Shown one piece after another: positions 1 through 6,034 of a stretch of DNA of 6,034 nucleotides; position 1 is the first letter of the stretch; each line of letters starts with the position of its first letter. Both the position numbers and the translations under genes were made by a program. The notes below the pieces were generated by a model. It saw only the letters and a list, made by a program, of their open reading frames with translations, made no database searches and had not been told where the DNA came from. The stretch comes from Candidatus Nanopelagicaceae bacterium (GTDB taxonomy: Bacteria > Actinomycetota > Actinomycetes > Nanopelagicales > Nanopelagicaceae), in NCBI GenBank assembly GCA_947478965.1, contig CANJXW010000037.1:1-6034 (forward strand), given 5' to 3'.

Positions 1-188
1 AAAACTATTCCATAGCCATCTTCAGCAGAAACGCTCGATGGAACTGCAGCGGAGACATCAGTCTTGCTCGCAAGCAGGGTCGGAACAAGCATGATGAGCA
101 GAACGCCCACGACGACAACCACCACGAGATTGCGGGTGAAGTTATCTTTCTTCGGTCCATTATCGCGACCTTTGCTCTTATTCGACAT
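1..188 (-). CDS. Membrane-anchored protein, probable DsbA/thioredoxin-fold oxidoreductase (N-terminal part only)
   Basis: The gene runs off the left edge; 62 codons are visible. They begin MSNKSKGRD at an ATG on 186-188. The N-terminus is basic and polar (residues 1-19), followed by one strongly hydrophobic helix (about 21-40, very Val-rich) and then a short linker ending DGYGIV at the window edge. This is the layout of an inside-anchored, outside-facing protein. A DGYGIV-type stretch just before the fold is, from memory, typical of actinobacterial DsbA-like (thioredoxin_4) proteins, but the CxxC active site would lie beyond the window and is not seen. The start overlaps the end of the MauE/DoxX gene by 11 nt, so the two are probably translated together. 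A purine-rich GGAAG at 195-199 sits 6 nt before the ATG. A MauE-like partner next door supports a role in extracytoplasmic thiol chemistry. The reading frame and anchor are secure; the enzyme class is inferred. Confidence 0.72.
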   Translation of the reverse strand, partial: MSNKSKGRDNGPKKDNFTRNLVVVVVVGVLLIMLVPTLLASKTDVSAAVPSSVSAEDGYGIV

Positions 189-675
189 CGTTCTCTTCCA
201 TTCTTGATAATTGTGGTTTTCGGTCAATTGAAAACTTGGATACAGGGTATCGAATTAAATAGAGAGCCAGGAGGACAAGCCCGAAATCGCGCAAAATCTC
301 AGGTAAGTAGCGGGTATCTTCCTTGGCAATCGTGCCACCACCGCCAAAACAGCCACAATCAATACTTAAACCGCGAGCCCACGCCTGGGAAATCGCGATA
401 ATAAAGATGAACATAATAAATCCGCCCATAACGGCTGCGAGTCGAGTCGCCGCCCCAAGAATAAGCAGCAACCCCAGCGCGACTTCAACAGGAGGAAGTA
501 CAAGCCCTAGAACGTTGGCGATAGAGACCGGCAAGATTTCATAGGCACGGACCGCCATCTGGGATTTCGAAGGCGTTCCTAGTTTGAGATAACCAGCTAC
601 GAGAAGAACTCCACCAAGGATGAGGCGGCAGGCAAGACCAATCCAAGGCTTTGCGATCTCAAATTTAATTTTCAT
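178..675 (-). CDS. MauE/DoxX-family membrane redox-associated protein
   Basis: A 165-residue integral membrane protein with about four hydrophobic segments (roughly 12-30, 50-73, 77-98 and 128-142). Between the third and fourth helices it carries DCGCFGGGG, with cysteines at 107 and 109. This Cys-Gly-Cys-Phe-Gly motif is characteristic of the MauE (methylamine utilisation) branch of the DoxX-like fold. MauE proteins are linked to disulfide formation and are often paired with a DsbA- or thioredoxin-like partner, as seems to be the case just downstream. A likely job is exchanging electrons between the membrane quinone pool and that partner; this is inferred, not shown. The ATG at 673-675 overlaps the trpA stop as ATGA, and the 3' end overlaps the next gene by 11 nt, so it is the penultimate visible gene of the operon. 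A GAGGG at 679-683 is close to the start (3 nt) and makes only a fair ribosome site. No role in methylamine metabolism is implied. Confidence 0.82.
   Translation of the reverse strand: MKIKFEIAKPWIGLACRLILGGVLLVAGYLKLGTPSKSQMAVRAYEILPVSIANVLGLVLPPVEVALGLLLILGAATRLAAVMGGFIMFIFIIAISQAWARGLSIDCGCFGGGGTIAKEDTRYLPEILRDFGLVLLALYLIRYPVSKFSIDRKPQLSRMEENDVE
195..199 (-). promoter_or_regulatory. Shine-Dalgarno site for the DsbA-like gene
   Basis: GGAAG read on the minus strand, 6 nt before the ATG at 188. It lies inside the last codons of the upstream MauE/DoxX gene and supports that start. Confidence 0.45.
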
Positions 676-1475
676 CGGCCCTCACGGACTCCTAACGAAA
701 GTTCCTTTGCTAGATCAGTGATCGCAATAAGTGCGCTCTCTTCTGTACCAGCATCAAGTAACTTATTGATAAATGCAGATCCCACGATGACTCCGTCTGC
801 ATACGAGGCCACCGCCTTTGCTTGTTCACGGGTTGATACTCCAAGTCCGACTGCAACAGGAAGTTCTGTAACTTTTCGAATTCGACTCACAAGATCAGCT
901 GCACCAGATGAAACGGTCGCTCTGGTGCCAGTCACGCCCATCAAACTAGCGGCATAAACAAATCCCCCGCAACGGGCTGTTACTTTTGCAAGACGCGCAT
1001 CTGAAGTGCTCAGGGCAACAACATAGATTGGATTGATTTCACTCGCCTGTGTTGCAGCTGCCCAACCATCTGATTCTTCGATTGTCAGATCTGGGGTAAT
1101 GACGCCCGAACCACCATTGTCCGCTATCGATTGTGCAAATTTTTCTACGCCATATCGCTCGATGGGGTTCCAGTACGTCATAACAACTGCAGGAACTCCC
1201 TGCGCAGCAGCATAAGCAAGGGCGTTCATAACATCACTTGCTCCCGTGCCATTGGCAAGAGCGGTATCTGCAGCTGCCTGAATAGTCGGTCCATCCATGA
1301 CGGGATCGCTATAAGGAAATCCAATTTCAATTGCATCAACGCCACCTGCGACAAATGCGTCAATAACTTTTTTGCAGCCTTCTTGGGAAGGAAATCCAGC
1401 CGGTATATATGCAATGAGAGCTGCGCGATTTTCTGCGCGAACCTTGACGAAGAGGTTATCTAATGGAGTGGTCAT
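672..1475 (-). CDS. trpA: Tryptophan synthase alpha subunit
   Basis: TrpA cleaves indole-3-glycerol phosphate to indole and glyceraldehyde-3-phosphate and passes indole through a tunnel to TrpB in the cytoplasmic alpha2beta2 complex. The protein has 267 residues, the usual length for this TIM-barrel family. The catalytic acids are in place: Glu50 and Asp61 within IEIGFPYSDPVMDGPTIQ (49-66), matching Glu49 and Asp60 of the Salmonella enzyme. The loop-6 region is YAASLMGVTGTR (174-185), and the phosphate-binding ends of strands 7 and 8 appear as VGLGVST (208-214) and VGSAF (231-235). PAGFPS (25-30) and GVITPDLT (124-131) are forms I associate with actinobacterial TrpA. The ATG follows the trpB stop after 15 nt, without an obvious Shine-Dalgarno sequence, so translation may depend on ribosomes finishing trpB. 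Its TGA overlaps the next ATG. Intact, with no oddities. Confidence 0.97.
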   Translation of the reverse strand: MTTPLDNLFVKVRAENRAALIAYIPAGFPSQEGCKKVIDAFVAGGVDAIEIGFPYSDPVMDGPTIQAAADTALANGTGASDVMNALAYAAAQGVPAVVMTYWNPIERYGVEKFAQSIADNGGSGVITPDLTIEESDGWAAATQASEINPIYVVALSTSDARLAKVTARCGGFVYAASLMGVTGTRATVSSGAADLVSRIRKVTELPVAVGLGVSTREQAKAVASYADGVIVGSAFINKLLDAGTEESALIAITDLAKELSLGVREGR

Positions 1476-1490
1476 AGTGAGCGTCGCTGG

Positions 1491-2702
1491 CTAGTCCAGC
1501 GGAATTCCAAAGTATTGAGCGGCAGTTTGAACATCTTTATCTCCACGCCCAGATAAGTTGATCAGAAGAATTGCATCAGGACCAAGCTCTTTACCAACTT
1601 GCATTGCACCTGCTAAGGCGTGCGCAGTTTCAATTGCTGGAATAATTCCCTCTGTTTTGCAGAGCAACGCAAAAGCTTCCATTGCTTGTGAATCTGTTAT
1701 GGCACGGTATTCGGCGCGACCAATGTCATGGAGATAGGCGTGCTCTGGACCGACTCCTGGATAATCAAGTCCAGCTGAGATCGAATGTGATTCGATAGTT
1801 TGTCCATTTTCATCTTGCAGAACATATGAACGAGTTCCGTGCAAGACACCGGCAGTTCCTCCAGTAATCGTTGCTGCATGTCGGCCTGTTTCGACTCCGT
1901 CGCCACCTGCCTCAAGGCCAATAAGTCGAACACCGGCGTCGCCGATAAAGTTATGGAAAATTCCGATGGCATTAGAGCCACCACCAACGCATGCCAAGAC
2001 TGCATCAGGAAGACGTCCCGTTAAATCAAGAACCTGGATCTTTGCCTCTTCGCCGATAATCTTATGAAAATCTCGCACCATCGTTGGAAATGGATGAGGC
2101 CCCGCAACGGTTCCTAAAAGATAATGTGTTGTCTCAACGTTGGTCACCCAATCGCGCATCGCTTCATTGATCGCATCTTTCAAGGTGCGCGATCCTGTTG
2201 TCACGGGGATAACTTCTGCACCCAATAACTTCATACGTGCAACATTGAGTGATTGGCGCTTTGTATCTTCCTCACCCATGTACACAACACATTCAAGACC
2301 CATCAACGCTGCAGCTGTTGCAGATGCAACGCCATGTTGTCCTGCGCCAGTCTCGGCGATAATTCTCTTCTTCCCCATACGCTTTGTAAGAAGCGCTTGG
2401 CCTAAGACGTTATTGATCTTATGACTGCCAGTGTGATTGAGATCTTCGCGCTTGAGAATAATCCGTGCACCACCTGCATATTCAGCAAATCTCTTCGCCT
2501 CGGTGATAATGCTTGGACGACCTGAATATGTGCGATGGAGTTCACCGAGTTGCGCTGCAAAGGCAGGATCATTTTGAGCGGTGAGGTGAGCTTGCTCTAA
2601 CTCTTCAAGTGCTCCAATGAGAGCTTCTGGAACAAACCGTCCACCGTAGGCTCCAAAGTGGCCCAAGATTTGTGAGAGATCATCGATCGGTTGGGTCGTC
2701 AT
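1491..2702 (-). CDS. trpB: Tryptophan synthase beta subunit
   Basis: TrpB is the PLP enzyme that condenses indole from TrpA with serine to make tryptophan. From the ATG at 2702 it has 403 residues, close to the usual ~400 of the standard (TrpB1) type. The PLP lysine is Lys95 in HTGSHKINN (90-98). Catalytic Glu117 lies in AETGAGQHG (116-124), the phosphate loop is GGGSN (240-244), [15 protein letters not shown] (307-321) carries the conserved Asp313, and NLSGRGDKD (382-390) supplies the Ser that faces the pyridine nitrogen. The N-terminal [11 protein letters not shown] is the typical beta-subunit opening. An in-frame TTG two codons upstream (2706-2708) is an alternative start: an AAAGG at 2715-2719 is 6 nt from the TTG but 12 nt from the ATG. 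I chose ATG because every other visible start here is ATG. It follows trpC by 9 nt and precedes trpA by 15 nt. Confidence 0.97.
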   Translation of the reverse strand: MTTQPIDDLSQILGHFGAYGGRFVPEALIGALEELEQAHLTAQNDPAFAAQLGELHRTYSGRPSIITEAKRFAEYAGGARIILKREDLNHTGSHKINNVLGQALLTKRMGKKRIIAETGAGQHGVASATAAALMGLECVVYMGEEDTKRQSLNVARMKLLGAEVIPVTTGSRTLKDAINEAMRDWVTNVETTHYLLGTVAGPHPFPTMVRDFHKIIGEEAKIQVLDLTGRLPDAVLACVGGGSNAIGIFHNFIGDAGVRLIGLEAGGDGVETGRHAATITGGTAGVLHGTRSYVLQDENGQTIESHSISAGLDYPGVGPEHAYLHDIGRAEYRAITDSQAMEAFALLCKTEGIIPAIETAHALAGAMQVGKELGPDAILLINLSGRGDKDVQTAAQYFGIPLD

Positions 2703-2711
2703 GCGCAAAGA

Positions 2712-3485
2712 CTACCTTTGACCACGTAGCTCCTGCATCGCCAAAGTTGGATCTCCAGCGCGAACAAGGGCTTCACCGACCAAGATCGCCGTAGCTCCTG
2801 CCCTGTGAGCTAGATCAACATCGCTTCGCGTTGAGATCCCGGATTCGGCTACACGGATCAGATCGGCTGGGATGCGCGGGATGAGATTGGTAAAGGTGGC
2901 TGAATCAACATCGAGAGTTTTAAGGTTGCGAGAATTTACTCCGATAATGCGCGGTGAGATCTCCATCGCTCGCTCTAACTCATCTTCTGTATGAACTTCG
3001 ATCAACGATGCCATTTTGAGCTCTGATGATAGATCAAAGAAATCTTTAAGTTGGCTCTGTGAAAGTGCGGCAACGATGAGAAGAACGAGATCTGCTCCGT
3101 GGGCACGAGCTTCGAAGAACTGATATTCATCGACCATAAAATCTTTACGAAGAACCGGGATGCTGACTCTGCTTCGCACTGCATCGAGATCATCAAGTGA
3201 ACCTCCGAAGCGACGCTTTTCGGTAAGCACGCTAATGACAGATGCGCCAGCGTTTTCATAGATTTCCGCAAGTCCGGCCGGATCAGCAATCGGTGCAAGA
3301 GATCCTTTGCTTGGAGATGACCGTTTTACTTCTGCGATGACGCTGATGTCAGATCCTGCAAGGGCTAAGTGGGCATCGAGTGGTGCACCAGCTTGTGACA
3401 TCTCTTCATGCATCTGTGCAAGTGATTTACGGCGAAGCGCGAGATCTTCTCGAACACCCTCAATGATTGAATCTAAAACACTCAT
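2712..3485 (-). CDS. trpC: Indole-3-glycerol phosphate synthase
   Basis: TrpC closes the indole ring, converting CdRP (carboxyphenylamino-deoxyribulose phosphate) to indole-3-glycerol phosphate with loss of CO2 and water. That product is the substrate of TrpA, encoded two genes downstream. At 257 residues it is a monofunctional TIM barrel, with no fused TrpF domain. The active-site set is complete when aligned by motif to the Sulfolobus enzyme: Glu52 and Lys54 in IAEVKRSSPSKG, Lys114 in LRKDFMVDEYQ (the general acid), Glu163 in LIEVHTEDE, Asn184 in GVNSRNL, Glu214-Ser215 in AESGIS, and the phosphate loop ILVGEAL (235-240 region). The ATG overlaps the preceding small gene's stop as ATGA and has a good Shine-Dalgarno sequence inside that gene. 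It is unusually rich in GATC (15 sites counted by eye). No damage or fusion seen. Confidence 0.97.
   Translation of the reverse strand: MSVLDSIIEGVREDLALRRKSLAQMHEEMSQAGAPLDAHLALAGSDISVIAEVKRSSPSKGSLAPIADPAGLAEIYENAGASVISVLTEKRRFGGSLDDLDAVRSRVSIPVLRKDFMVDEYQFFEARAHGADLVLLIVAALSQSQLKDFFDLSSELKMASLIEVHTEDELERAMEISPRIIGVNSRNLKTLDVDSATFTNLIPRIPADLIRVAESGISTRSDVDLAHRAGATAILVGEALVRAGDPTLAMQELRGQR
2715..2719 (-). promoter_or_regulatory. Candidate Shine-Dalgarno site for trpB (bears on the start choice)
   Basis: AAAGG on the minus strand, just before and touching the trpC stop codon. The spacing is 6 nt to an in-frame TTG and 12 nt to the ATG. It therefore fits the TTG start better on spacing, while codon preference favours ATG. 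The two proteins would differ only by an N-terminal Met-Arg. Confidence 0.4.
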
Positions 3486-3664
3486 GACTCTTTCTCCGGT
3501 GGTTCTTTTTCAGTTGGATCGATTCCGCGGTCAAGTGAGTTCCAGTTATTGAGTTCGCGTGGTTTTCGATCATATCGAGAGGAGATATTAAATTTTCGCC
3601 CCAAAAGTACAACGAGAGCAAAAACCGCTGCTAATGAGATAAGGATGGATGCGCTCTGTGACAT
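3482..3664 (-). CDS. Small single-helix membrane protein, possible minimal Trp-operon-associated membrane protein
   Basis: A 60-residue protein with one hydrophobic helix (about 7-22), a basic stop (RK at 23-24), and a polar, charged tail ending in Glu/Lys/Pro-rich sequence. The tail has SSRYD (28-32), Trp41 and LDRGIDPT (44-51). I recall a similar pattern, SSRYD then a spacer then W..LDRGEDPT, at the C-terminus of the much longer multi-helix actinobacterial family that sits between trpE and trpC (Trp_oprn_chp, TIGR02234). Position and tail agree, so this may be a shortened relative keeping only the last helix and tail. That homology is inference. The gene starts directly after the trpE stop (TAG then ATG, no gap), with a weak AAAGAGAG at 3670-3677 as ribosome site, and overlaps trpC by ATGA. 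Two tight junctions and a sensible membrane topology argue that it is real. Its function is unknown. Confidence 0.8.
   Translation of the reverse strand: MSQSASILISLAAVFALVVLLGRKFNISSRYDRKPRELNNWNSLDRGIDPTEKEPPEKES
3494..3497 (-). promoter_or_regulatory. Shine-Dalgarno site for trpC, inside the preceding small gene
   Basis: GGAG on the minus strand, 8 nt before the trpC ATG, one of the better-placed ribosome sites in the window. It lies within the last codons (Pro-Glu-Lys-Glu) of the 60-residue membrane protein gene, so trpC can recruit ribosomes directly as well as by stop-start overlap. Confidence 0.6.
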
Positions 3665-5149
3665 CTAAACTCTCTTTAATTCATTTGCTGCACTCACTGC
3701 CCCTAAAACAGCGGCAGCTTTATTGAGACACTCTTGATTTTCAGATTCTGGATCGGAATCCGCAACTACTCCGGCACCGGCTTGAACATAGGCGACCTTG
3801 TCGTGAATCAAAGTTGTTCTGATCGCGATACATGTATCGATATTGCCGGTGAAATCTATATATCCAATCGCTCCGCCATAGAGGCCGCGACGAGTAGGTT
3901 CGAGTTCGTCAATAATTTCCATCGCTCTTGGCTTGGGCGCTCCCGATAGCGTTCCTGCAGGAAAAACTGCAAAGAGAGCATCTACCGCAGAAGAACTGGT
4001 GGCAAGTTCACCGATAACGGTAGAGACGATATGCATAACATGTGAATATCTTTCAATGTGCATGAAATCGATTACTTCTACGGTACCGGGCGCACAGATA
4101 CGCCCGAGATCATTGCGTCCAAGATCAACGAGCATGAGATGTTCAGCGCGCTCTTTTGGATCAGATAAAAGTTCTTCGCCTAAGCGGTGATCTTCCTCGG
4201 GAGATGCCGAGCGTTTTCTCGTGCCGGCGATGGGATGAACCATCACTTCGCGCCCAGTGACTTTAACGAGGGCTTCTGGACTTGAACCCACCACATCAAT
4301 GCCATCGGTAAATCTCAAGAGATACATATAGGGGCTTGGATTATGGAGACGTAGCATGCGATAAACATCAAGTGCATCTGCTGTGCAGTCCATTGCGAAG
4401 CGTTGTGAGAGAACTATTTGAAAAGCCTCCCCTGCCATGATCTCTTCTTTTGCTTGAGCAATCTTGTGTCGAAATTCTTCGGCTGAAATATTTCGCGTGA
4501 AGACTGGTTCGCTATGTTCTGTAAGGAGTTCGATATAACCCGGAAGTGGTGACTGTAATTCGCTCTGCATCCGATCTAGTCGAACCTGTGCATCATCAAA
4601 GGCTTCATCGATACGTTCATCGCTGCCATCCCAGTTAATTGCATTGGCGATCAAGGTAATGGTTCCTTCACCATGATCCATCACCGCAAGATCACTGGTG
4701 AGCATGAAGGCAAGTTCTGGAAGAGGAATATCTTTGACTGCGTGTGTCGGTAACTTCTCCAGCCTTCGCACGCTGTCATAACCCATATAGCCAACGAGTC
4801 CACCTGTAAGAGGTGGCAACCCATCTATCTTGGGAGATTTCAAATGTGTGGCTAGTAGGCGAAGGGATTCAAGGGGATCAATCCCTTGCGGAGCACCTGC
4901 AGGAGGTTTTCCAATCCATGTAGCAAGCCCATCTTTTTCACTCAACGTTGCTTGACTATGTGCTCCAATAAATGAGTACCGCGACCATGCGCCACCATGT
5001 TCTGCAGATTCGAGAAGAAATGTCGATGGAGCGCTCTTAGCAAGTTTTCGATAGACGCCAAGTGGAGTTTCGCCATCGGCTAAGAGCTTTCGATATACAG
5101 GAATAACGTTGAAATTCTTTGCGTACTCACGAAATTCTTCACGATTCAT
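3665..5149 (-). CDS. trpE: Anthranilate synthase component I
   Basis: TrpE makes anthranilate from chorismate, using ammonia delivered by a glutaminase partner (TrpG) that is not encoded in this window. The 494-residue length is normal for the stand-alone large subunit. The N-terminal domain has [18 protein letters not shown] (45-62), whose LLES is the family's tryptophan feedback site together with NPSPYMYLL (270-278). The chorismate-binding domain has [11 protein letters not shown] (240-250), PIAGTRKR (306-313), [20 protein letters not shown] (330-349), [18 protein letters not shown] (396-413), GGAIGY (425-430) and [15 protein letters not shown] (456-470). An intact LLES suggests the enzyme is inhibited by tryptophan. 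The ATG at 5149 lies inside hisI (11-nt overlap), with GGTGA at 5153-5157 just ahead. A pabB, salicylate or isochorismate synthase identity is unlikely given the LLES motif and trp neighbours. Confidence 0.97.
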   Translation of the reverse strand: MNREEFREYAKNFNVIPVYRKLLADGETPLGVYRKLAKSAPSTFLLESAEHGGAWSRYSFIGAHSQATLSEKDGLATWIGKPPAGAPQGIDPLESLRLLATHLKSPKIDGLPPLTGGLVGYMGYDSVRRLEKLPTHAVKDIPLPELAFMLTSDLAVMDHGEGTITLIANAINWDGSDERIDEAFDDAQVRLDRMQSELQSPLPGYIELLTEHSEPVFTRNISAEEFRHKIAQAKEEIMAGEAFQIVLSQRFAMDCTADALDVYRMLRLHNPSPYMYLLRFTDGIDVVGSSPEALVKVTGREVMVHPIAGTRKRSASPEEDHRLGEELLSDPKERAEHLMLVDLGRNDLGRICAPGTVEVIDFMHIERYSHVMHIVSTVIGELATSSSAVDALFAVFPAGTLSGAPKPRAMEIIDELEPTRRGLYGGAIGYIDFTGNIDTCIAIRTTLIHDKVAYVQAGAGVVADSDPESENQECLNKAAAVLGAVSAANELKRV

Positions 5150-5510
5150 TTTTCACCGCACTTGTCGAAGTTGAACCTTGTGCAGAGATGGGTTGATGAA
5201 AACATGTTCGATCTCCCGTATGACATGCTGCACCAACTTGATTAACTTTAAGAAGAATCGCATCACCATCACAATCGAGATCGATTGATTGAATCTCCTG
5301 GGTATGGCCAGATGTCGCTCCCTTTTCCCAGAGTTCATTGCGACTTCGACTCCAGTAAGTAGCTTTGCCAGTAGCCAAAGTTGCTGAGAGTGATTCAAGG
5401 TTCATGTATGCAAGCATCAGGACTTCGCCCGTTTGAGCATCTTGAGCAATTGCGGGTATCAGCGATTGAGGATCCTTCAGGAGATCGAGAACGCGCTGCG
5501 GAATACTCAT
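5139..5510 (-). CDS. hisI: Phosphoribosyl-AMP cyclohydrolase
   Basis: HisI opens the adenine ring of phosphoribosyl-AMP, the third step of histidine synthesis. The 123-residue length fits the monofunctional enzyme, with no HisE pyrophosphohydrolase domain fused, as is usual in actinobacteria. The metal sites are visible: DLDCDGD (77-83) gives the Asp79/Asp81/Asp83 magnesium set and zinc ligand Cys80, while [10 protein letters not shown] (95-104) gives Cys96 and Cys103. LMLAYMN (31-37) and [21 protein letters not shown] (51-71) are the other family signatures. The last ~18 residues are a low-complexity Ser/Thr/Ala tail that overlaps the trpE ribosome site and start. The ATG follows the hisF stop by 14 nt; an AAGG touching that stop, about 12 nt away, is a poor ribosome site, so coupling to hisF is likely. 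Confidence 0.97.
   Translation of the reverse strand: MSIPQRVLDLLKDPQSLIPAIAQDAQTGEVLMLAYMNLESLSATLATGKATYWSRSRNELWEKGATSGHTQEIQSIDLDCDGDAILLKVNQVGAACHTGDRTCFHQPISAQGSTSTSAVKNES
5153..5157 (-). promoter_or_regulatory. Shine-Dalgarno site for trpE, inside hisI
   Basis: GGTGA, complementary to the 16S anti-Shine-Dalgarno tail, followed by AAA and the trpE ATG. It is embedded in the last hisI codons and supports this start despite the 11-nt overlap. Confidence 0.5.
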
Positions 5511-5524
5511 CTGCTTATTCTGCC

Positions 5525-6034
5525 TTATGGAGCAGAGATGGCGCGAATAGAATAACCCTGAGCGTGAAGGTACTTCTTAATATCTCCAATGCGATGAATT
5601 CCGAAGTGAAAGACACTTGCTGCAAGAAGGGCATCTGCCCCAGCATCGAGGGCTGCAGCGAAATCTTCAAGAGTTCCGGCTCCCCCGCTGGCAATCAATG
5701 GAACTTTAGCAATAGCTCGAACAGCTGTAATCATTCCGATGTCATATCCCGCACGAGTTCCATCTGCATCCATCGAATTAAGGAGAATTTCACCGACTCC
5801 GAGAGCGCAAGCACGTTCGACCCATTCGAGAGCATCAATACCAGCGCTCTGGCGTCCCCCGTGTGTTGTTACTTCAAAACCAGATGCGCTCCGTGCGCGA
5901 CGTGCATCAACAGATAAGACAAGTACTTGCGAACCAAATCGATCTGCGATCTCTGCAATCAGTTCTGGTCTCGCAATCGCTGCTGTATTAATAGAGACTT
6001 TATCTGCGCCGGCTCGTAGCAAGCGATCTACATC
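5525..6034 (-). CDS. hisF: Imidazole glycerol phosphate synthase, cyclase subunit (C-terminal two thirds)
   Basis: HisF, with the glutaminase HisH, turns PRFAR plus ammonia into imidazole glycerol phosphate and AICAR. The right edge cuts the gene: 169 codons remain, beginning [20 protein letters not shown], against about 255 for the family, so roughly the first third (including the catalytic Asp near residue 11) is missing. What remains is intact. SINT (fragment residues 14-17) ends strand 4, the second catalytic Asp (Asp130 of Thermotoga HisF) is in [12 protein letters not shown] and falls at 5768-5770, and the phosphate sites are ASGGAGT and AASVFHF. The open frame continues past the internal TTG at 6020-6022, so that is not a start. 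HisA is closely related, but [13 protein letters not shown] and ASVFHF are HisF-specific. It is the most upstream gene visible. Confidence 0.96.
   Translation of the reverse strand, partial: DVDRLLRAGADKVSINTAAIARPELIAEIADRFGSQVLVLSVDARRARSASGFEVTTHGGRQSAGIDALEWVERACALGVGEILLNSMDADGTRAGYDIGMITAVRAIAKVPLIASGGAGTLEDFAAALDAGADALLAASVFHFGIHRIGDIKKYLHAQGYSIRAISAP

Noticed and set aside
178..675. A methylamine utilisation function for the DCGCFG membrane protein
   Set aside because: No methylamine dehydrogenase subunits or other mau genes are near; the fold is used widely in envelope redox work and the neighbour looks DsbA-like.
1131..1463. A 110-codon plus-strand open frame opposite trpA
   Set aside because: It is antisense to the TrpA catalytic region; the translated sequence is rich in Cys, Ser and Asn with no domain features. 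A shadow of the real gene.
2712..3485. A fused trpC-trpF gene
   Set aside because: The protein ends after one TIM barrel at 257 residues and the next frame is trpB, so no second barrel is present.
3482..3664. The possibility that the 60-residue ORF is just non-coding spacer between trpE and trpC
   Set aside because: It starts exactly at the trpE stop, overlaps trpC by ATGA, encodes a clean helix plus basic stop and a structured-looking tail motif, and carries a reasonable ribosome site. Coincidence seems unlikely.
5511..5524. A trp leader peptide or attenuator ahead of trpE or hisI
   Set aside because: The hisF-hisI gap is only 14 nt and hisI-trpE overlap. There is no hairpin plus T-run and no short Trp- or His-rich frame.
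5381..5917. A 178-codon plus-strand open frame opposite hisF and the start of hisI
   Set aside because: It is antisense to well-conserved enzyme sequence, has Ser/Cys/Asn-rich composition typical of a shadow frame, no recognisable motif and no plausible ribosome site that I can see.
1..6034. Mobile elements, CRISPR arrays, tRNA or rRNA genes, or horizontally acquired defence systems
   Set aside because: The window is almost fully packed with co-directional core metabolic genes; I saw no array of repeats, terminal inverted repeats, integrase or RNA gene signature.

Overview
The window is one continuous minus-strand gene cluster from what looks like a low- to medium-GC actinobacterium. Rows I counted by eye ran from about 43 to 55% GC. 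The order hisF-hisI-trpE-(small membrane protein)-trpC-trpB-trpA followed by redox genes is the typical actinobacterial joined histidine/tryptophan cluster. The modest GC, very tight packing and very short trp-associated membrane protein suggest a streamlined lineage such as the freshwater acI group (Nanopelagicales). That placement is inference from layout and composition, not a database result.

Layout in transcription order, right to left. The 3' part of hisF (cut by the right edge) is followed by hisI; these are two steps of histidine synthesis. hisI overlaps trpE, the first committed enzyme of tryptophan synthesis. trpE abuts a 60-residue single-helix membrane protein, which overlaps trpC by ATGA. 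Then come trpB and trpA, the two subunits of tryptophan synthase. trpA overlaps (ATGA) a MauE/DoxX-type membrane protein with a Cys-Gly-Cys motif, and that gene overlaps the start of a membrane-anchored protein, probably a DsbA/thioredoxin-fold oxidoreductase, cut by the left edge.

Every junction is either an overlap or a gap of 15 nt or less. There is no room for an internal promoter, attenuator or terminator between genes, and I see none, so the window is best read as the interior of a single operon. Five enzymes are complete (HisI, TrpE, TrpC, TrpB, TrpA), and all the catalytic residues I could check in them are present. trpD, trpG and trpF are not here; the lack of trpF fits the actinobacterial use of a dual-function PriA (HisA/TrpF) encoded elsewhere.

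Most of the window is ordinary core metabolism. The item most worth a second look is the 60-residue protein between trpE and trpC. It looks like only the last helix and conserved C-terminal tail of the actinobacterial Trp-operon-associated membrane protein family, with no space upstream for the missing helices.
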